Position numbers and translations under genes: made by a program. Shown here piece after piece: positions 17,099 through 25,850 of a stretch of DNA of 64,000 nucleotides (position 1 is the first letter of the stretch; each line of letters opens with the position of its first letter). Origin of the DNA: ENR-C20 sp942493145 (GTDB lineage: Bacteria > Bacillota > Clostridia > Acetivibrionales > DTU013); assembly GCA_942493145.1 (NCBI GenBank), contig OW818679.1:2170001-2234000 (forward strand). The letters run 5' to 3'. The notes below the pieces were generated by a model. That model ran no database searches. It was not told the origin of the DNA and saw only the letters and a program-made list of their open reading frames with translations.

Positions 17099-18661
17099 TT
17101 AATTATCTGTATTGTTTAATTTTATGCCCAGTGCTTTTGCCTTCCTTGATACTGTCGGCTGTGTCACTCCCAGTTTTTTTGCCGCCTTGTGTGTACTGCC
17201 ATACTTGCGAATGGACGCCTCTATCATTTCCCTTTCCAGGGTGTCAACTGCTTCCTTCAATGTCATGGTTTCATAAGTCAACCCGGTGACAAGCTTATTC
17301 TTTCCGATTATATTGATAATATTATCATACGTAATAAGTCTTTCGTCATTCGTCACCACAAGTCTTTCAACAACATTCTCAAGCTCACGGATATTTCCAG
17401 GCCAGTCGTACTGGGCCAGTGCCTGAACAGCCATGCTGTCAAAGCTTTTTTCCTTGTTATATTTATAATTGAATTTCTCAAGGAATGCGTTGGACAATAT
17501 CGGAATATCGTCTTTCCGATCCCTTAATGGCGGAATCTTTATCGGTACAACATTCAGGCGGTAAAAGAGATCCTCTCTGAATTTACCCTTGTGGATCAAT
17601 TCCTGAAGATCCTGATTGGTAGCCGCTATTATCCTGACATCCAGCTTGATGCTTTTTGTTCCACCCACACGGATAATTTCCTTCTCCTGAAGCACTCTCA
17701 GAAGCTTTGACTGTAGATTCAATGGCATCTCACTGATTTCATCCAGCAGTAAGGTACCTTTGTTGGCCAACTCGAACATGCCGAGCTTCTCCTTGTTGAG
17801 GGCTCCGGTGAAAGCACCTTTTTCATACCCGAAAAGCTCCGATTCGATGAGCGTCTCAGGTATTGCCGAACAATTCACCTTTATATAAGGCATATCGCTC
17901 CTGTTGCTTCTGCTGTGAATCTCTCGCGAGACCACCTCCTTACCGCTGCCTGTCTCTCCTGTTATAAGTATGGTTGTGTCGGTTTTTGCGACAAAGCCTA
18001 TAAGTTCCTTAAGCTTCTGCATTTCACGGTTCTCACCGATCATGTTTGAGTTTTCCCTGTGGATATTGCGAAGATAATTCAGCTCATTGAGGTATTTTTC
18101 ACTTTCCTTCTCAGCCTTTTCAAGCTTGTCCCTTATATGTATAAGCTCGGTCAAATCTCTCATGACTGTGATTGAATGTGTGAACTCGCCTTGCTCATTA
18201 AAGAACGGTTTGCCTGTAATCAATACTTTTTTATTGTTTTGATTTATTGTAGAAAGAGATGATACTTTTTTCTTTTGCTGCATTACCATAAGCGAAACAG
18301 CGCGGTTGAAGTATCCCTTGTCCATAAGTGTCTGGATGTGTTCCCCGATAATGTCTTTTTCAGCTAATCCGGTTATCTCCGTATAGCCTTTGTTTATCGC
18401 AGTGACTATACCTTTGTCGTCCACCATGCATATGCCGTCCGATATGGCATCGCCAAGGGCAAATGCGTCAAGTTCACGCTCTTTGAATTTCTCAAGTTCC
18501 TTTATTTGATCCTTTTGTATATTGAGAAACTCCTTATATCTGGTTAATACCGCAAATAAAGTATCATCAACTTCAACTGCCTCTATCGATTCAATCTTCC
18601 GGTTTCCATGTCTGATTTCACTGTCTATTTCAAACCGCTTACAGTTCATTCTTAACTCCAT
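17099..18661 (-). CDS. Sigma-54-dependent activator (PAS, AAA+, TyrR-type HTH)
   Basis: A 520-residue bacterial enhancer-binding protein. A short N-terminal segment is followed by a PAS domain (about 65-170) that probably senses a small ligand. A coiled-coil linker leads to the AAA+ domain with Walker A GETGSGKE (235-242), the sigma-54 contact loop GAFTGA (282-287), and the sensor/Arg-finger region FREDLFYRLNV. The C-terminal helix-turn-helix GSTHKAAKKLGVTQPTVSRKAKALG is of the TyrR type. The gene lies directly upstream of the sigma-54 promoter and three palindromes, on the same strand, so it is the likely activator of the atoD-iorB run. No receiver domain is present, so it is not part of a two-component system. 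The signal molecule is unknown. Confidence 0.94.
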   Translation of the reverse strand: MELRMNCKRFEIDSEIRHGNRKIESIEAVEVDDTLFAVLTRYKEFLNIQKDQIKELEKFKERELDAFALGDAISDGICMVDDKGIVTAINKGYTEITGLAEKDIIGEHIQTLMDKGYFNRAVSLMVMQQKKKVSSLSTINQNNKKVLITGKPFFNEQGEFTHSITVMRDLTELIHIRDKLEKAEKESEKYLNELNYLRNIHRENSNMIGENREMQKLKELIGFVAKTDTTILITGETGSGKEVVSREIHSRSNRSDMPYIKVNCSAIPETLIESELFGYEKGAFTGALNKEKLGMFELANKGTLLLDEISEMPLNLQSKLLRVLQEKEIIRVGGTKSIKLDVRIIAATNQDLQELIHKGKFREDLFYRLNVVPIKIPPLRDRKDDIPILSNAFLEKFNYKYNKEKSFDSMAVQALAQYDWPGNIRELENVVERLVVTNDERLITYDNIINIIGKNKLVTGLTYETMTLKEAVDTLEREMIEASIRKYGSTHKAAKKLGVTQPTVSRKAKALGIKLNNTDN

Positions 18662-18798
18662 TATGGTATTAGTTATATCTCATTATTATCTAATTTATAT
18701 ATATCTTGCTAAACTACCGACATATAATATCATATAACTATTGTCAAAATTAATCAATGCGTAGTTTCAGTATCCACCCTACATTTCAGTATCACCCA

Positions 18799-18827
18799 TT
18801 GCGTTTTTTCATCCGTATAGGTATAAT
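18799..18827 (+). promoter_or_regulatory. Candidate sigma-A promoter of the diguanylate cyclase gene
   Basis: TTGCGT (18799-18804) and TATAAT (18822-18827) are 17 bases apart. The start would be near 18834, leaving a leader of about 74 bases. The rest of the 246-base divergent gap (18662-18907) is AT-rich and holds no gene that I can see. Confidence 0.65.
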
Positions 18828-18907
18828 TACATTGTTTATCAGTTTGATACAAATTCTTACATAATCCAATTCAACAATTTTAAATTTATAATGATAGAGG
18901 AATTAAT

Positions 18908-19807
18908 ATGAATAATGTAAAAGATAAGATTTTAATTATTGATGACACTCTTCTAAACATTACTATATTAAACGACATACTCTGTCCCGATTATGAGGTG
19001 CTATACTCACAATCAGGTAAAAGGGGATTGGAAATCGCACTCTCTGAAAAGCCGAGCCTTATTCTCCTTGACATCATTATGCCTGAGATCGATGGATATG
19101 AAATTTGCAGGAAAATAAAAAAGAATCCGGTCACCAGTGAAATCCCTGTCATTTTTGTAACTTCACTTGATGAAGAGAGCGACGAAGAAAGAGGTCTTGA
19201 AGCCGGTGCGATAGATTATGTTTCCAAGCCATTCAGTTCAATGGTAGTTAAATTGCGAATAAAGAATCATATTGAATTGAAAAAGCATAGAGACATGCTT
19301 GAAAAGCTGTCAACACTGGATGGCCTGACAGGAATACCCAACAGACGCCAGTTCAACCTGTTTTTGGAGCATGAATGGCGTAGTGCGATACGAACGAGAT
19401 TACCAATATCTATTGTCATGGCAGATATTGATTATTTCAAATCTTTTAATGATAATTATGGGCATCTGGCAGGAGATGAATGTCTGAAAAAGGTAGCCAA
19501 AGCTTTATTCAGGGTAATGAAAAGAGGGACTGATCTGGTAGCAAGATACGGTGGAGAGGAATTTGCCATTGTTCTGCCCGGAACAGATATTAATGGCGCA
19601 TTATTACTTGCAGAAGAACTTAGAGAAAGTGTAGAAAAACTAAAAATTGTTCACGAGTACTCAAAATCATCAAATCATATTACTGTTAGTGTTGGTGTAA
19701 GTTCAATAGTTCCCTCACCGAGAGACCTTCCGGAAATGCTGATTAATATGTCTGACAAAATGCTGTACACAGCAAAAGAGAATGGACGAAACCAGGTAAA
19801 ATGTTAG
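18908..19807 (+). CDS. Response regulator with GGDEF diguanylate cyclase domain
   Basis: A 299-residue protein that makes c-di-GMP from GTP when its receiver is phosphorylated. The receiver (residues 5-120) has the acidic pair IIDD, phospho-acceptor Asp55 in LLDIIMPEIDG, the VTS switch Thr and Lys107 in SKPF. The GGDEF domain (about 135-297) has an intact active site as GGEEF (215-219) and an inhibitory I-site RGTD (206-209) five residues upstream, so feedback inhibition is expected. The start is ATG 18908 after AGAGGAAT. No histidine kinase gene is next to it, so the partner kinase is encoded elsewhere. Confidence 0.95.
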   Translation: MNNVKDKILIIDDTLLNITILNDILCPDYEVLYSQSGKRGLEIALSEKPSLILLDIIMPEIDGYEICRKIKKNPVTSEIPVIFVTSLDEESDEERGLEAGAIDYVSKPFSSMVVKLRIKNHIELKKHRDMLEKLSTLDGLTGIPNRRQFNLFLEHEWRSAIRTRLPISIVMADIDYFKSFNDNYGHLAGDECLKKVAKALFRVMKRGTDLVARYGGEEFAIVLPGTDINGALLLAEELRESVEKLKIVHEYSKSSNHITVSVGVSSIVPSPRDLPEMLINMSDKMLYTAKENGRNQVKC

Positions 19808-19892
19808 TCCTGGGGCATGATGATGCTGACATTGAATTTTTGCAATTATGATGATACACTATAACTACTAATTTACCATACGAGGTGTTTAA

Positions 19893-20606
19893 ATGTTCCG
19901 GACAATTCTTTGGCACACAGTCGGATGGATTTACCTGGTTTTCACCAGTCCAATGCTTATTAAAGTTAAATACCTTGATTCAAAGAAAAGATCAGAAGAT
20001 AAGGCTTCCTTCGTAAATAAGTATACGCAAAGATTTACCCGGTTTCTTTTTTATTTAACAGGCTCAAAATTAGACATAAAAGGTCTTGATAATATTCCTG
20101 CCGAAGGCCCTGTTCTTTTTGTGTGCAACCACCAGAGTCATCTCGACAGCGCAATCGTTCATGGTTTTATCCCAAAAAGCATGGCCTTCATATCCATCGT
20201 CGAGGTTCTTAAATTCCCCATCCTTAGAAACTGGATGAAGCATTTGGATTGTGTCTTTATGGACAGGGGGAACATAAGGCAGTCACTTGCGTGCATCAAC
20301 CAGGGCATCGATATTTTGAAGGGTGGCCGTTCCATGGTGCTGTTTCCCGAAGGAAAGCTCGGTGATGGTATAACAATCGGTGAATTTAAAAGGGGTTCAA
20401 TCAGACTGGCAACCAAATCCGGAGTTCCGATAATCCCTATAACAATAAAAAACTCCGGTCTGGTAATGAACAAAAATGCGACAAAAATCAAGCCGGCTAA
20501 TGTGGAATGCATCATATCCAGCCCCGTTAACCCTGAAGACTATAAGAACGATGATGAGAAGCTGCTTATGGAAAAGATAAGGGGCATTATCGTCAGTAAT
20601 ATATAA
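19893..20606 (+). CDS. plsC: 1-acyl-sn-glycerol-3-phosphate acyltransferase
   Basis: A 237-residue membrane-associated acyltransferase that makes phosphatidate from lysophosphatidate. The catalytic motif NHQSHLD (NHx4D), the substrate-binding FMDRGN and the FPEGKLGDG block are all present in order. A hydrophobic N-terminal segment (TILWHTVGWIYLVF) would anchor it. The start is ATG 19893 after ACGAGGTG. It stands alone, convergent with the helicase gene across a set of tandem hairpins. Confidence 0.92.
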   Translation: MFRTILWHTVGWIYLVFTSPMLIKVKYLDSKKRSEDKASFVNKYTQRFTRFLFYLTGSKLDIKGLDNIPAEGPVLFVCNHQSHLDSAIVHGFIPKSMAFISIVEVLKFPILRNWMKHLDCVFMDRGNIRQSLACINQGIDILKGGRSMVLFPEGKLGDGITIGEFKRGSIRLATKSGVPIIPITIKNSGLVMNKNATKIKPANVECIISSPVNPEDYKNDDEKLLMEKIRGIIVSNI

Positions 20607-20662
20607 AAAGCCTCAGCTTTTTAATAAAAAACCGCAGTTTTTTAATAAAAGCTTCAGCTTTT
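20605..20662. terminator. Three tandem mini-hairpins between convergent genes
   Basis: A unit of about 21 bases occurs three times: AAAAAGC-ctca-GCTTTTT (20605-20622), AAAAAAC-cgca-GTTTTTT (20626-20643) and AAAAGC-ttca-GCTTTT (20647-20662). The stem base pair that differs (GC against CG versus AC/GT) changes on both sides, so pairing is kept in each copy. The A- and T-runs allow termination on both strands, serving plsC and the helicase gene. Confidence 0.7.
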
Positions 20663-20672
20663 AATAACAGCC

Positions 20673-21809
20673 TCAGCAATCAAAGATTTCGCCCCTGCTT
20701 AATTTCTTTATCGTAAAGTTGATTTTTAACGAGCTTTCAATCTTTTTGACAGTCCTGTACTCCGATTCGGTTATTATCGATACCGCCAGGCCTGTTTTAC
20801 CCGAACGTCCCGTGCGTCCCACCCTGTGGAGATAATCTCCAGGTTCTTCCGGCATGTTGAGATTGAATATGTGCGAAACCCCCTGGATATCGAGGCCTCT
20901 CGCAGCAAGGTCGGATGCTATCAGGCAACTTATCTTGCCACTTCTGAAATCATCCATCACCTTTTTCCTGTCTGATTTCATTCCCAGTCCCTGAAGGCTT
21001 CCAGCTGCGATACCATGGTAATTCAGCTTTTCATTGTAAATCTCTGCATCTTCACGTCTGTGGACAAATATTATGGCTTTTTCAGGCTTGAGTATCCTTA
21101 CCAGCTTTTTAAGCACCTCAAACTTTTCCCTGTGCTCTGCGAAAAAACAAATATGCTCTATCCCCTCAGGTATGGCGGCAGCCTTAGCCTTGATAACAAC
21201 CGCATCCTTCATGAGTGTCCGGGCAAATTTTTCCGTATCGGCACTGATGGTAGCAGAAAAGAGCATTAGCTGTCTATCCTTCAAAGTGCTTTTTATGATT
21301 GCTTGTACACTGACCCTGTTGTTTTCATCAAGCAGCCTGTCACCCTCATCAATGATTATTGTCTTGGCAGTATGGGCAGAAAGCTTCTTTTTCCCTATCA
21401 GTTCTACAATGCGCCCCGCTGTTCCAACTATAATATGCGGCTTTTCCTTAAGTTTATCTATCTGCCTTTCGATGTTTACATTTCCGATTATCACTGCAGA
21501 GGTGGCTTTAATTTCAGAATTCGCAGCCAGCTTCTCTATCTGTCTTTGCACCTGGACAGCAAGCTCATGAGAAGGAACCAGTATGATAGCCTGTGTTTCT
21601 CTTTTTGTTGTATCAAGCTTTTGAAATATCGGCAGAAGATAAGCAAGAGTTTTTCCTGTACCCGTTTCCGATTGTGCTATCAAATCCTTGTTAAGGACCG
21701 CTTCCGGCAGGACTCTCCCCTGTATGTCGGTCGGTGTTGTTATACCTTCTGCTTTCAAGGCAACCGCCAGGGAGGGATTCATATTTAATTTACTGATTAA
21801 TTCAATCAT
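20673..21809 (-). CDS. DEAD-box family ATP-dependent RNA helicase
   Basis: A compact 378-residue helicase core without the C-terminal RNA-binding extension seen in DbpA or CsdA. Q-motif TPTDIQ, Walker A AQSETGTGKT, motif Ib GTAGRIVELI, motif III SAT (LFSATIS) and motif VI HRVGRTGRSGKTG are clear. Motif II reads DEGD instead of DEAD (IIIDEGDRLLDENN, about 152-160); the two acidic residues for Mg-ATP are kept. The start is ATG 21809. A small gene of unknown function lies 27 bases upstream on the same strand and may be co-transcribed. A role in RNA remodelling or ribosome assembly is likely but the target is not known. Confidence 0.92.
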   Translation of the reverse strand: MIELISKLNMNPSLAVALKAEGITTPTDIQGRVLPEAVLNKDLIAQSETGTGKTLAYLLPIFQKLDTTKRETQAIILVPSHELAVQVQRQIEKLAANSEIKATSAVIIGNVNIERQIDKLKEKPHIIVGTAGRIVELIGKKKLSAHTAKTIIIDEGDRLLDENNRVSVQAIIKSTLKDRQLMLFSATISADTEKFARTLMKDAVVIKAKAAAIPEGIEHICFFAEHREKFEVLKKLVRILKPEKAIIFVHRREDAEIYNEKLNYHGIAAGSLQGLGMKSDRKKVMDDFRSGKISCLIASDLAARGLDIQGVSHIFNLNMPEEPGDYLHRVGRTGRSGKTGLAVSIITESEYRTVKKIESSLKINFTIKKLSRGEIFDC

Positions 21810-21836
21810 TCATTATCCTTTTCATAAAATTGTTTG

Positions 21837-22082
21837 TTATTTTCTGCGGATGCTTTCTAAATATTGTATCCCCGCTTTTGTTATCGATACTTCAAACTTG
21901 GTCTTGTTTATGCTGATCAATCCCATGTTAAGCAAGGACATCAGCACATCCATTGGTTCACTAATTTTGAGCACCTCGCCAAAATGCTGTATGGAGCCTT
22001 TGTAGGAAGCCAGCTCACCATTTTTATGGCAGTTGAAAAACCAGTTTAGTACCGTTATTTGAGTTGAATTTAACGAAGCCAT
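21837..22082 (-). CDS. Small winged-helix-like protein of unknown function
   Basis: An 81-residue protein preceded by a strong site (GGGAGGAATATAA before ATG 22082). The pattern LNSTQITVLNWFFNCHKNGELASYKGSIQHFGEVLKI, then a turn and MSLLNMGLISINKTKFEVSITKAGIQYLESI, looks like a helix-turn-helix followed by a beta-wing and a final helix (ITxAGxxYL is common in winged-helix proteins). I do not recognise a named family. It directly precedes the helicase gene on the same strand. Confidence 0.7.
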   Translation of the reverse strand: MASLNSTQITVLNWFFNCHKNGELASYKGSIQHFGEVLKISEPMDVLMSLLNMGLISINKTKFEVSITKAGIQYLESIRRK

Positions 22083-22293
22083 TTATATTCCTCCCGATCC
22101 ATTTGTTCCAATAAAGGCACTTCATTTGCAAAAAATCCTGTTTTTTTCTGATATCGTTATATTTTAACCTAATTATATACTGTTTACAAGAAATTGCTAC
22201 GTTTTATTAGTGGCTATTATCGTGATATAATAATCTCTAAGAAATTACATAATTAAGATTTATATATTATTGGCATAACAAAGGAGAAGACCT

Positions 22294-23091
22294 GTGTTTG
22301 ATGACCTTTACAAGCCCCTGCCTGATGTTGCGGGATATCTGAAAAGGATAGGCTTTACAGATGATATCCAAAACATTAATGTTAATACTTTGGAAGCCCT
22401 TACGAGAGCCCATTTACTCGCTGTTCCATTTGAAAACCTTGATGTTTACGACTTCGGCCGTGATATCCAGCTGGGTATTCCTGATTTATTTGATAAAATC
22501 GTAATCAAGAACCGGGGAGGATATTGTTTTGAATTAAACGGCCTGTTTATGAGCCTGCTCCAAGGTTTGGGATTTGAGTGCTCTGCCATAGCCGCCAGAG
22601 TACTGTGGATGAGTGACTATTTACATCCCATTTCCCATCGGGCAACAATCGTAACGATTGGAGGCCTTCGCTATTTTTGCGATGTAGGATTTGGCGGTCC
22701 AAGCCCCGGAGTAATGTGTCTGGATGAACCCGGTTATCAGGAAATTGGCGGCAAGTCCTTCCTGTTTGAGCGAATGGAACATTCCACCATTATGTTTTCA
22801 CTTAGCGAAGGTGTAAAAGTACCTTTACTCATGTTCTATGAGATACCCTTCGAGCCGGTGGATTTTATAGTGATGAACGAATATACTTCAAAAAACGCCG
22901 GCTCATTTTTTAAAAGCAAGCGCGTTGTGAATCTTCGTACTGCAGACGGAAGCCTGTCAATTGACAGCAATATCCTCAGACGCCACCGCGGAGAGTATTG
23001 TGAGGAAACCTTGCTGAATAGCCATGATGAAATCATTGGCGCACTTGAAAAGCATTTCGGAATTCATGCCGATGGCCCTCTCAAATTATAA
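22294..23091 (+). CDS. Arylamine N-acetyltransferase
   Basis: A 265-residue NAT-family enzyme transferring acetyl from acetyl-CoA to arylamines or related substrates through a Cys-His-Asp triad. The triad is visible as Cys78 (NRGGYCFELN), His115 (SHRATIV) and Asp130 (FCDVGFGG). The N-terminal text YLKRIGF and VPFENLDV is typical. The start is GTG 22294 with AAGGAG eight bases upstream. A terminator follows. In some bacteria relatives take part in secondary metabolism, but nothing here supports that. Confidence 0.92.
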   Translation: MFDDLYKPLPDVAGYLKRIGFTDDIQNINVNTLEALTRAHLLAVPFENLDVYDFGRDIQLGIPDLFDKIVIKNRGGYCFELNGLFMSLLQGLGFECSAIAARVLWMSDYLHPISHRATIVTIGGLRYFCDVGFGGPSPGVMCLDEPGYQEIGGKSFLFERMEHSTIMFSLSEGVKVPLLMFYEIPFEPVDFIVMNEYTSKNAGSFFKSKRVVNLRTADGSLSIDSNILRRHRGEYCEETLLNSHDEIIGALEKHFGIHADGPLKL

Positions 23092-23126
23092 AGGCTTATT
23101 GAACGATTATAAAAGCTTCATAAACT

Positions 23127-23169
23127 AAGATACGGGCGAATGGCAACAGCCAAACACCCGTATCTTTTT
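23127..23169 (+). terminator. Intrinsic terminator after the N-acetyltransferase gene
   Basis: AAGATACGGG (23127-23136) pairs with CCCGTATCTT (23157-23166) and runs into TTTTT. It lies between two convergent genes and could act on both strands, but the T-run favours the plus strand. Confidence 0.9.
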
Positions 23170-23197
23170 ATGCCCTCATAAATATTTAGTAGTCAGT

Positions 23198-24256
23198 TTA
23201 TTTACTGAAATATTCATATGCCCTGGTGCATACTATAACAGCCATTTCACGGGTTGCATCACCCTTTGGGCTGAACATGTTGTTTCCAACCCCGGTTACG
23301 ATTTTTGCCTTTGCGCAATAATAGACGCCATCACGCGCATATGATTCCAGTTGCTTGTCATCGGCAAAAGCTGCAGTTCCTGCAATAGAGTAGTCTTCAG
23401 CAGGGTTAAGGACCTTTAGCGCACGAAGCAGGATTGTAGCCATCTGCTCCCTGGTAACCAACCTGTCAGGTGCATACTGGTTGTTGCCCACTCCCTGTAC
23501 AAGTCCAAGGTTGGCAGCTTTAAGAATTTCCGGATTTGTAGTATCAGTAAAACTGGACGTTCCTGCAGTTGCCTTTGTCCCTGTATAAGCTTCATACAAT
23601 TTAACGGCGATTTCAGCAAATTCCTCCCTGGTAACTTTCCCTGACATGTTATTCTTGATACGATCTGTTATAAGTCCATATTCCTGTGCCTTGTCAAGTT
23701 CCGTCACAGCCCATGAAGAAGCTCCTGAATAAAAAGCGGTGGATTTGCTGGCAAGTTCATTTGACCATGAAGAAGATAAATCATCAAATTCCCCCGGCCC
23801 GTCTCCCCAGATATAGGTGTATGAAAAGCGCACCCTGTAAGTATATACCCTTGAATTTATGACTGTCTCTGTCATTGTACCTTCGTCTTCCAGATCAAGA
23901 GTCATATAATATGTATTAGCTTTGCCCGGTACAGCCGTTTCTTCTGTTGCGAAAGAGTCCAGATGGCCTCCACCGCCACCGGTGGCACCCCATTCCGAAT
24001 TGTCAATTTTCCCGTCGATTTCGATATTGGTCCATCCATCGGTAGGCCTTTCGATGTCAAGGTCCAGAATACTCTGTGGAACTGTGAATTCCAGACGAAA
24101 ATATGGAGTCCCATCGTCAGTTTTCTGTAGCTCAAGATTTGATATGGCAGGCGCCTCCAACGAAGACGGAACTCCTTCCGGCAGATCTGCAGCGAAAACA
24201 TTCATCGAAAATACCATTACAGAAATAAGTACTGCTGTAAACAACCTCTTTAACAT
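23198..24256 (-). CDS. S-layer homology (SLH) domain protein, secreted
   Basis: A 352-residue exported protein. The signal peptide MLKRLFTAVLISVMVFSMNVFA ends at the AxA-like site before ADLPEG. Residues 30-175 form a Gly/acid-rich beta domain of unknown role. Residues about 178-350 hold two clear SLH repeats and a weaker first one (KVTREEFAEIAVKLYEA; DRLVTREQMATILLRALKV; GDATREMAVIVCTRAYEYF). The TRE motif is the polymer-contact signature. Its wall anchor probably depends on a pyruvylated polymer, and a CsaB-type enzyme is encoded at 1.8-4.1 kb. The start is ATG 24256 after AGGAGG. Confidence 0.92.
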   Translation of the reverse strand: MLKRLFTAVLISVMVFSMNVFAADLPEGVPSSLEAPAISNLELQKTDDGTPYFRLEFTVPQSILDLDIERPTDGWTNIEIDGKIDNSEWGATGGGGGHLDSFATEETAVPGKANTYYMTLDLEDEGTMTETVINSRVYTYRVRFSYTYIWGDGPGEFDDLSSSWSNELASKSTAFYSGASSWAVTELDKAQEYGLITDRIKNNMSGKVTREEFAEIAVKLYEAYTGTKATAGTSSFTDTTNPEILKAANLGLVQGVGNNQYAPDRLVTREQMATILLRALKVLNPAEDYSIAGTAAFADDKQLESYARDGVYYCAKAKIVTGVGNNMFSPKGDATREMAVIVCTRAYEYFSK

Positions 24257-24362
24257 GATTAGCCTCCTGTTTTGATTTATTATAAGATTTTCTTTACTAT
24301 CTGATCGCTGGGACTTTCCATCATACGAATGCTTTTATTTGTTGTTTTCCTTATTTATACTT

Positions 24363-24391
24363 ATTATATATTTGACTAACTTTTTTGGCAA
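24363..24391 (-). promoter_or_regulatory. Sigma-A promoter of the SLH protein gene
   Basis: On the minus strand TTGCCA (24391-24386) and TATAAT (24368-24363) are 17 bases apart. The transcript would start near 24356, giving a leader of about 100 bases before the AGGAGG of the SLH gene. Confidence 0.8.
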
Positions 24392-24422
24392 TACATAACT
24401 ACTTATACATACATCACTGGAT

Positions 24423-25850
24423 TTAATGAAATTTATGAAACGCTGCCTTTATTCTGTACAAAATCAAATGAGGAATTCTGCATAAAATACGTAATAAGCG
24501 TGAAATATCATATAAGTAAAGCTTTACAAGCATAAGCCTGAGCTTGAGAACGGTTTTATCTTCAATTTTGTTTGAACCAGCTGCAAGGCTACTCTCATAA
24601 TACCTATATTCAACATAAGAAGACGTAATTTTCTCCATTATCACGCTTACTTCCGGGAAGGACACCGCCAGCCTTTCACAATAGTCGTAAGGTGTTTCCT
24701 GTATCTTCCTTGGCCGTCTTTTCAATGCACCCCAACGCAGTAACTGCCTGTAAACAAGCTGTATTGTCATCCTATGGGGCAGGAAAATGACAGCCAGTGA
24801 TTCCATCCACTTTGGTAACCCAAGTTTTCCGAACCTGTCTTTAATCCATGCAAGCAACCTTTTCCAGTAAGCGAAAGGGTCATAGGAAGCTTGTACGGCA
24901 TCTCCCCCTGTACGTTTCAGCAGCCTGGATATCATCCATCTTATCAAGCTGTAAAGAAGGGCAAGTATTAATATCGCAAATATGACCACTACGATTCCGA
25001 TGACTATCTGTAATACTATATTAAGCCACGCCGGCCCTTCCTCAGCAGGTACAAATCCACCCGCTGCAGCATTTTCAGACCCACCTTCTTCTGCAGCTTT
25101 CGGGGACCTCATTCTCTGTGTCAGCTTTACCATTGTTGAAATCAAATACGCAAAAATACCTATTATAAACATGAAGGATTTTTCGAAAATATCATACAGG
25201 AAGCCTGCAGTTCCTGAAATGTGCGGGAACAACGAATCACTTCCTTTTGAAAGGTAAATGATCAAAACAACTACTGCCGCAAGTACCCACCCAGCCAGCG
25301 GGTTGTTGTCCTCACCGGCATTGCTGTATATATACAACGAAAATATATTTAGAAACAGTGCAATAATTACCCATACAGTCCCACCGGGTATGGCTCCCTT
25401 CAAAAGGTGTGATATCAGGAATGAAAGGAAGGTAAGGCAGATGAACAGGTCAAAATGACCAAATACATTGAAGGATTTCTTTTTAAAAGCTATGTATACC
25501 GATCTGAAAATGAGCCATACCATTGTCAGCTGGAAGAGGACTGCGTTCACTATAGAACCGGCATCCCCGGAGAATGTGAACAGGAAAACCCCCGACTGCA
25601 GGGAGGCAAGCCAGAACAGAAATACGAGCACTGCAGAATTGATGAGGCCTATTGTAATAAACATCATTTTTTTCATTGAAAGAAACATGTTCATTATGGT
25701 CAGGACGCCAGTAAGTATGAAAAGAAACACAGGATTTATATAAGCTTCACATTTTAAAAGCCCGGTTATTATGGAATAATAGAAAACTATATGAAAACAG
25801 GTTTCAGAAAATATCAGTGAAAGTTTAAGTAATATGCTGTTATTCTGCAT
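24423..25850 (-). CDS. Multi-pass membrane protein with C-terminal DUF4129-like domain
   Basis: A 475-residue membrane protein. About eight hydrophobic segments fill residues 1-240; another lies at about 280-305. The cytoplasmic C-terminus has YRQLLRWGALKRRPRKIQETPYDYCERL, the pattern of DUF4129 domains. In related operons this domain closes transglutaminase-like membrane proteins, but no transglutaminase Cys-His-Asp domain is visible here. The gene overlaps the DUF58 gene by 11 bases and is the third gene of a MoxR-DUF58-membrane protein operon. Function unknown; the operon type is linked to chaperone or envelope roles. Confidence 0.8.
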   Translation of the reverse strand: MQNNSILLKLSLIFSETCFHIVFYYSIITGLLKCEAYINPVFLFILTGVLTIMNMFLSMKKMMFITIGLINSAVLVFLFWLASLQSGVFLFTFSGDAGSIVNAVLFQLTMVWLIFRSVYIAFKKKSFNVFGHFDLFICLTFLSFLISHLLKGAIPGGTVWVIIALFLNIFSLYIYSNAGEDNNPLAGWVLAAVVVLIIYLSKGSDSLFPHISGTAGFLYDIFEKSFMFIIGIFAYLISTMVKLTQRMRSPKAAEEGGSENAAAGGFVPAEEGPAWLNIVLQIVIGIVVVIFAILILALLYSLIRWMISRLLKRTGGDAVQASYDPFAYWKRLLAWIKDRFGKLGLPKWMESLAVIFLPHRMTIQLVYRQLLRWGALKRRPRKIQETPYDYCERLAVSFPEVSVIMEKITSSYVEYRYYESSLAAGSNKIEDKTVLKLRLMLVKLYLYDISRLLRILCRIPHLILYRIKAAFHKFH

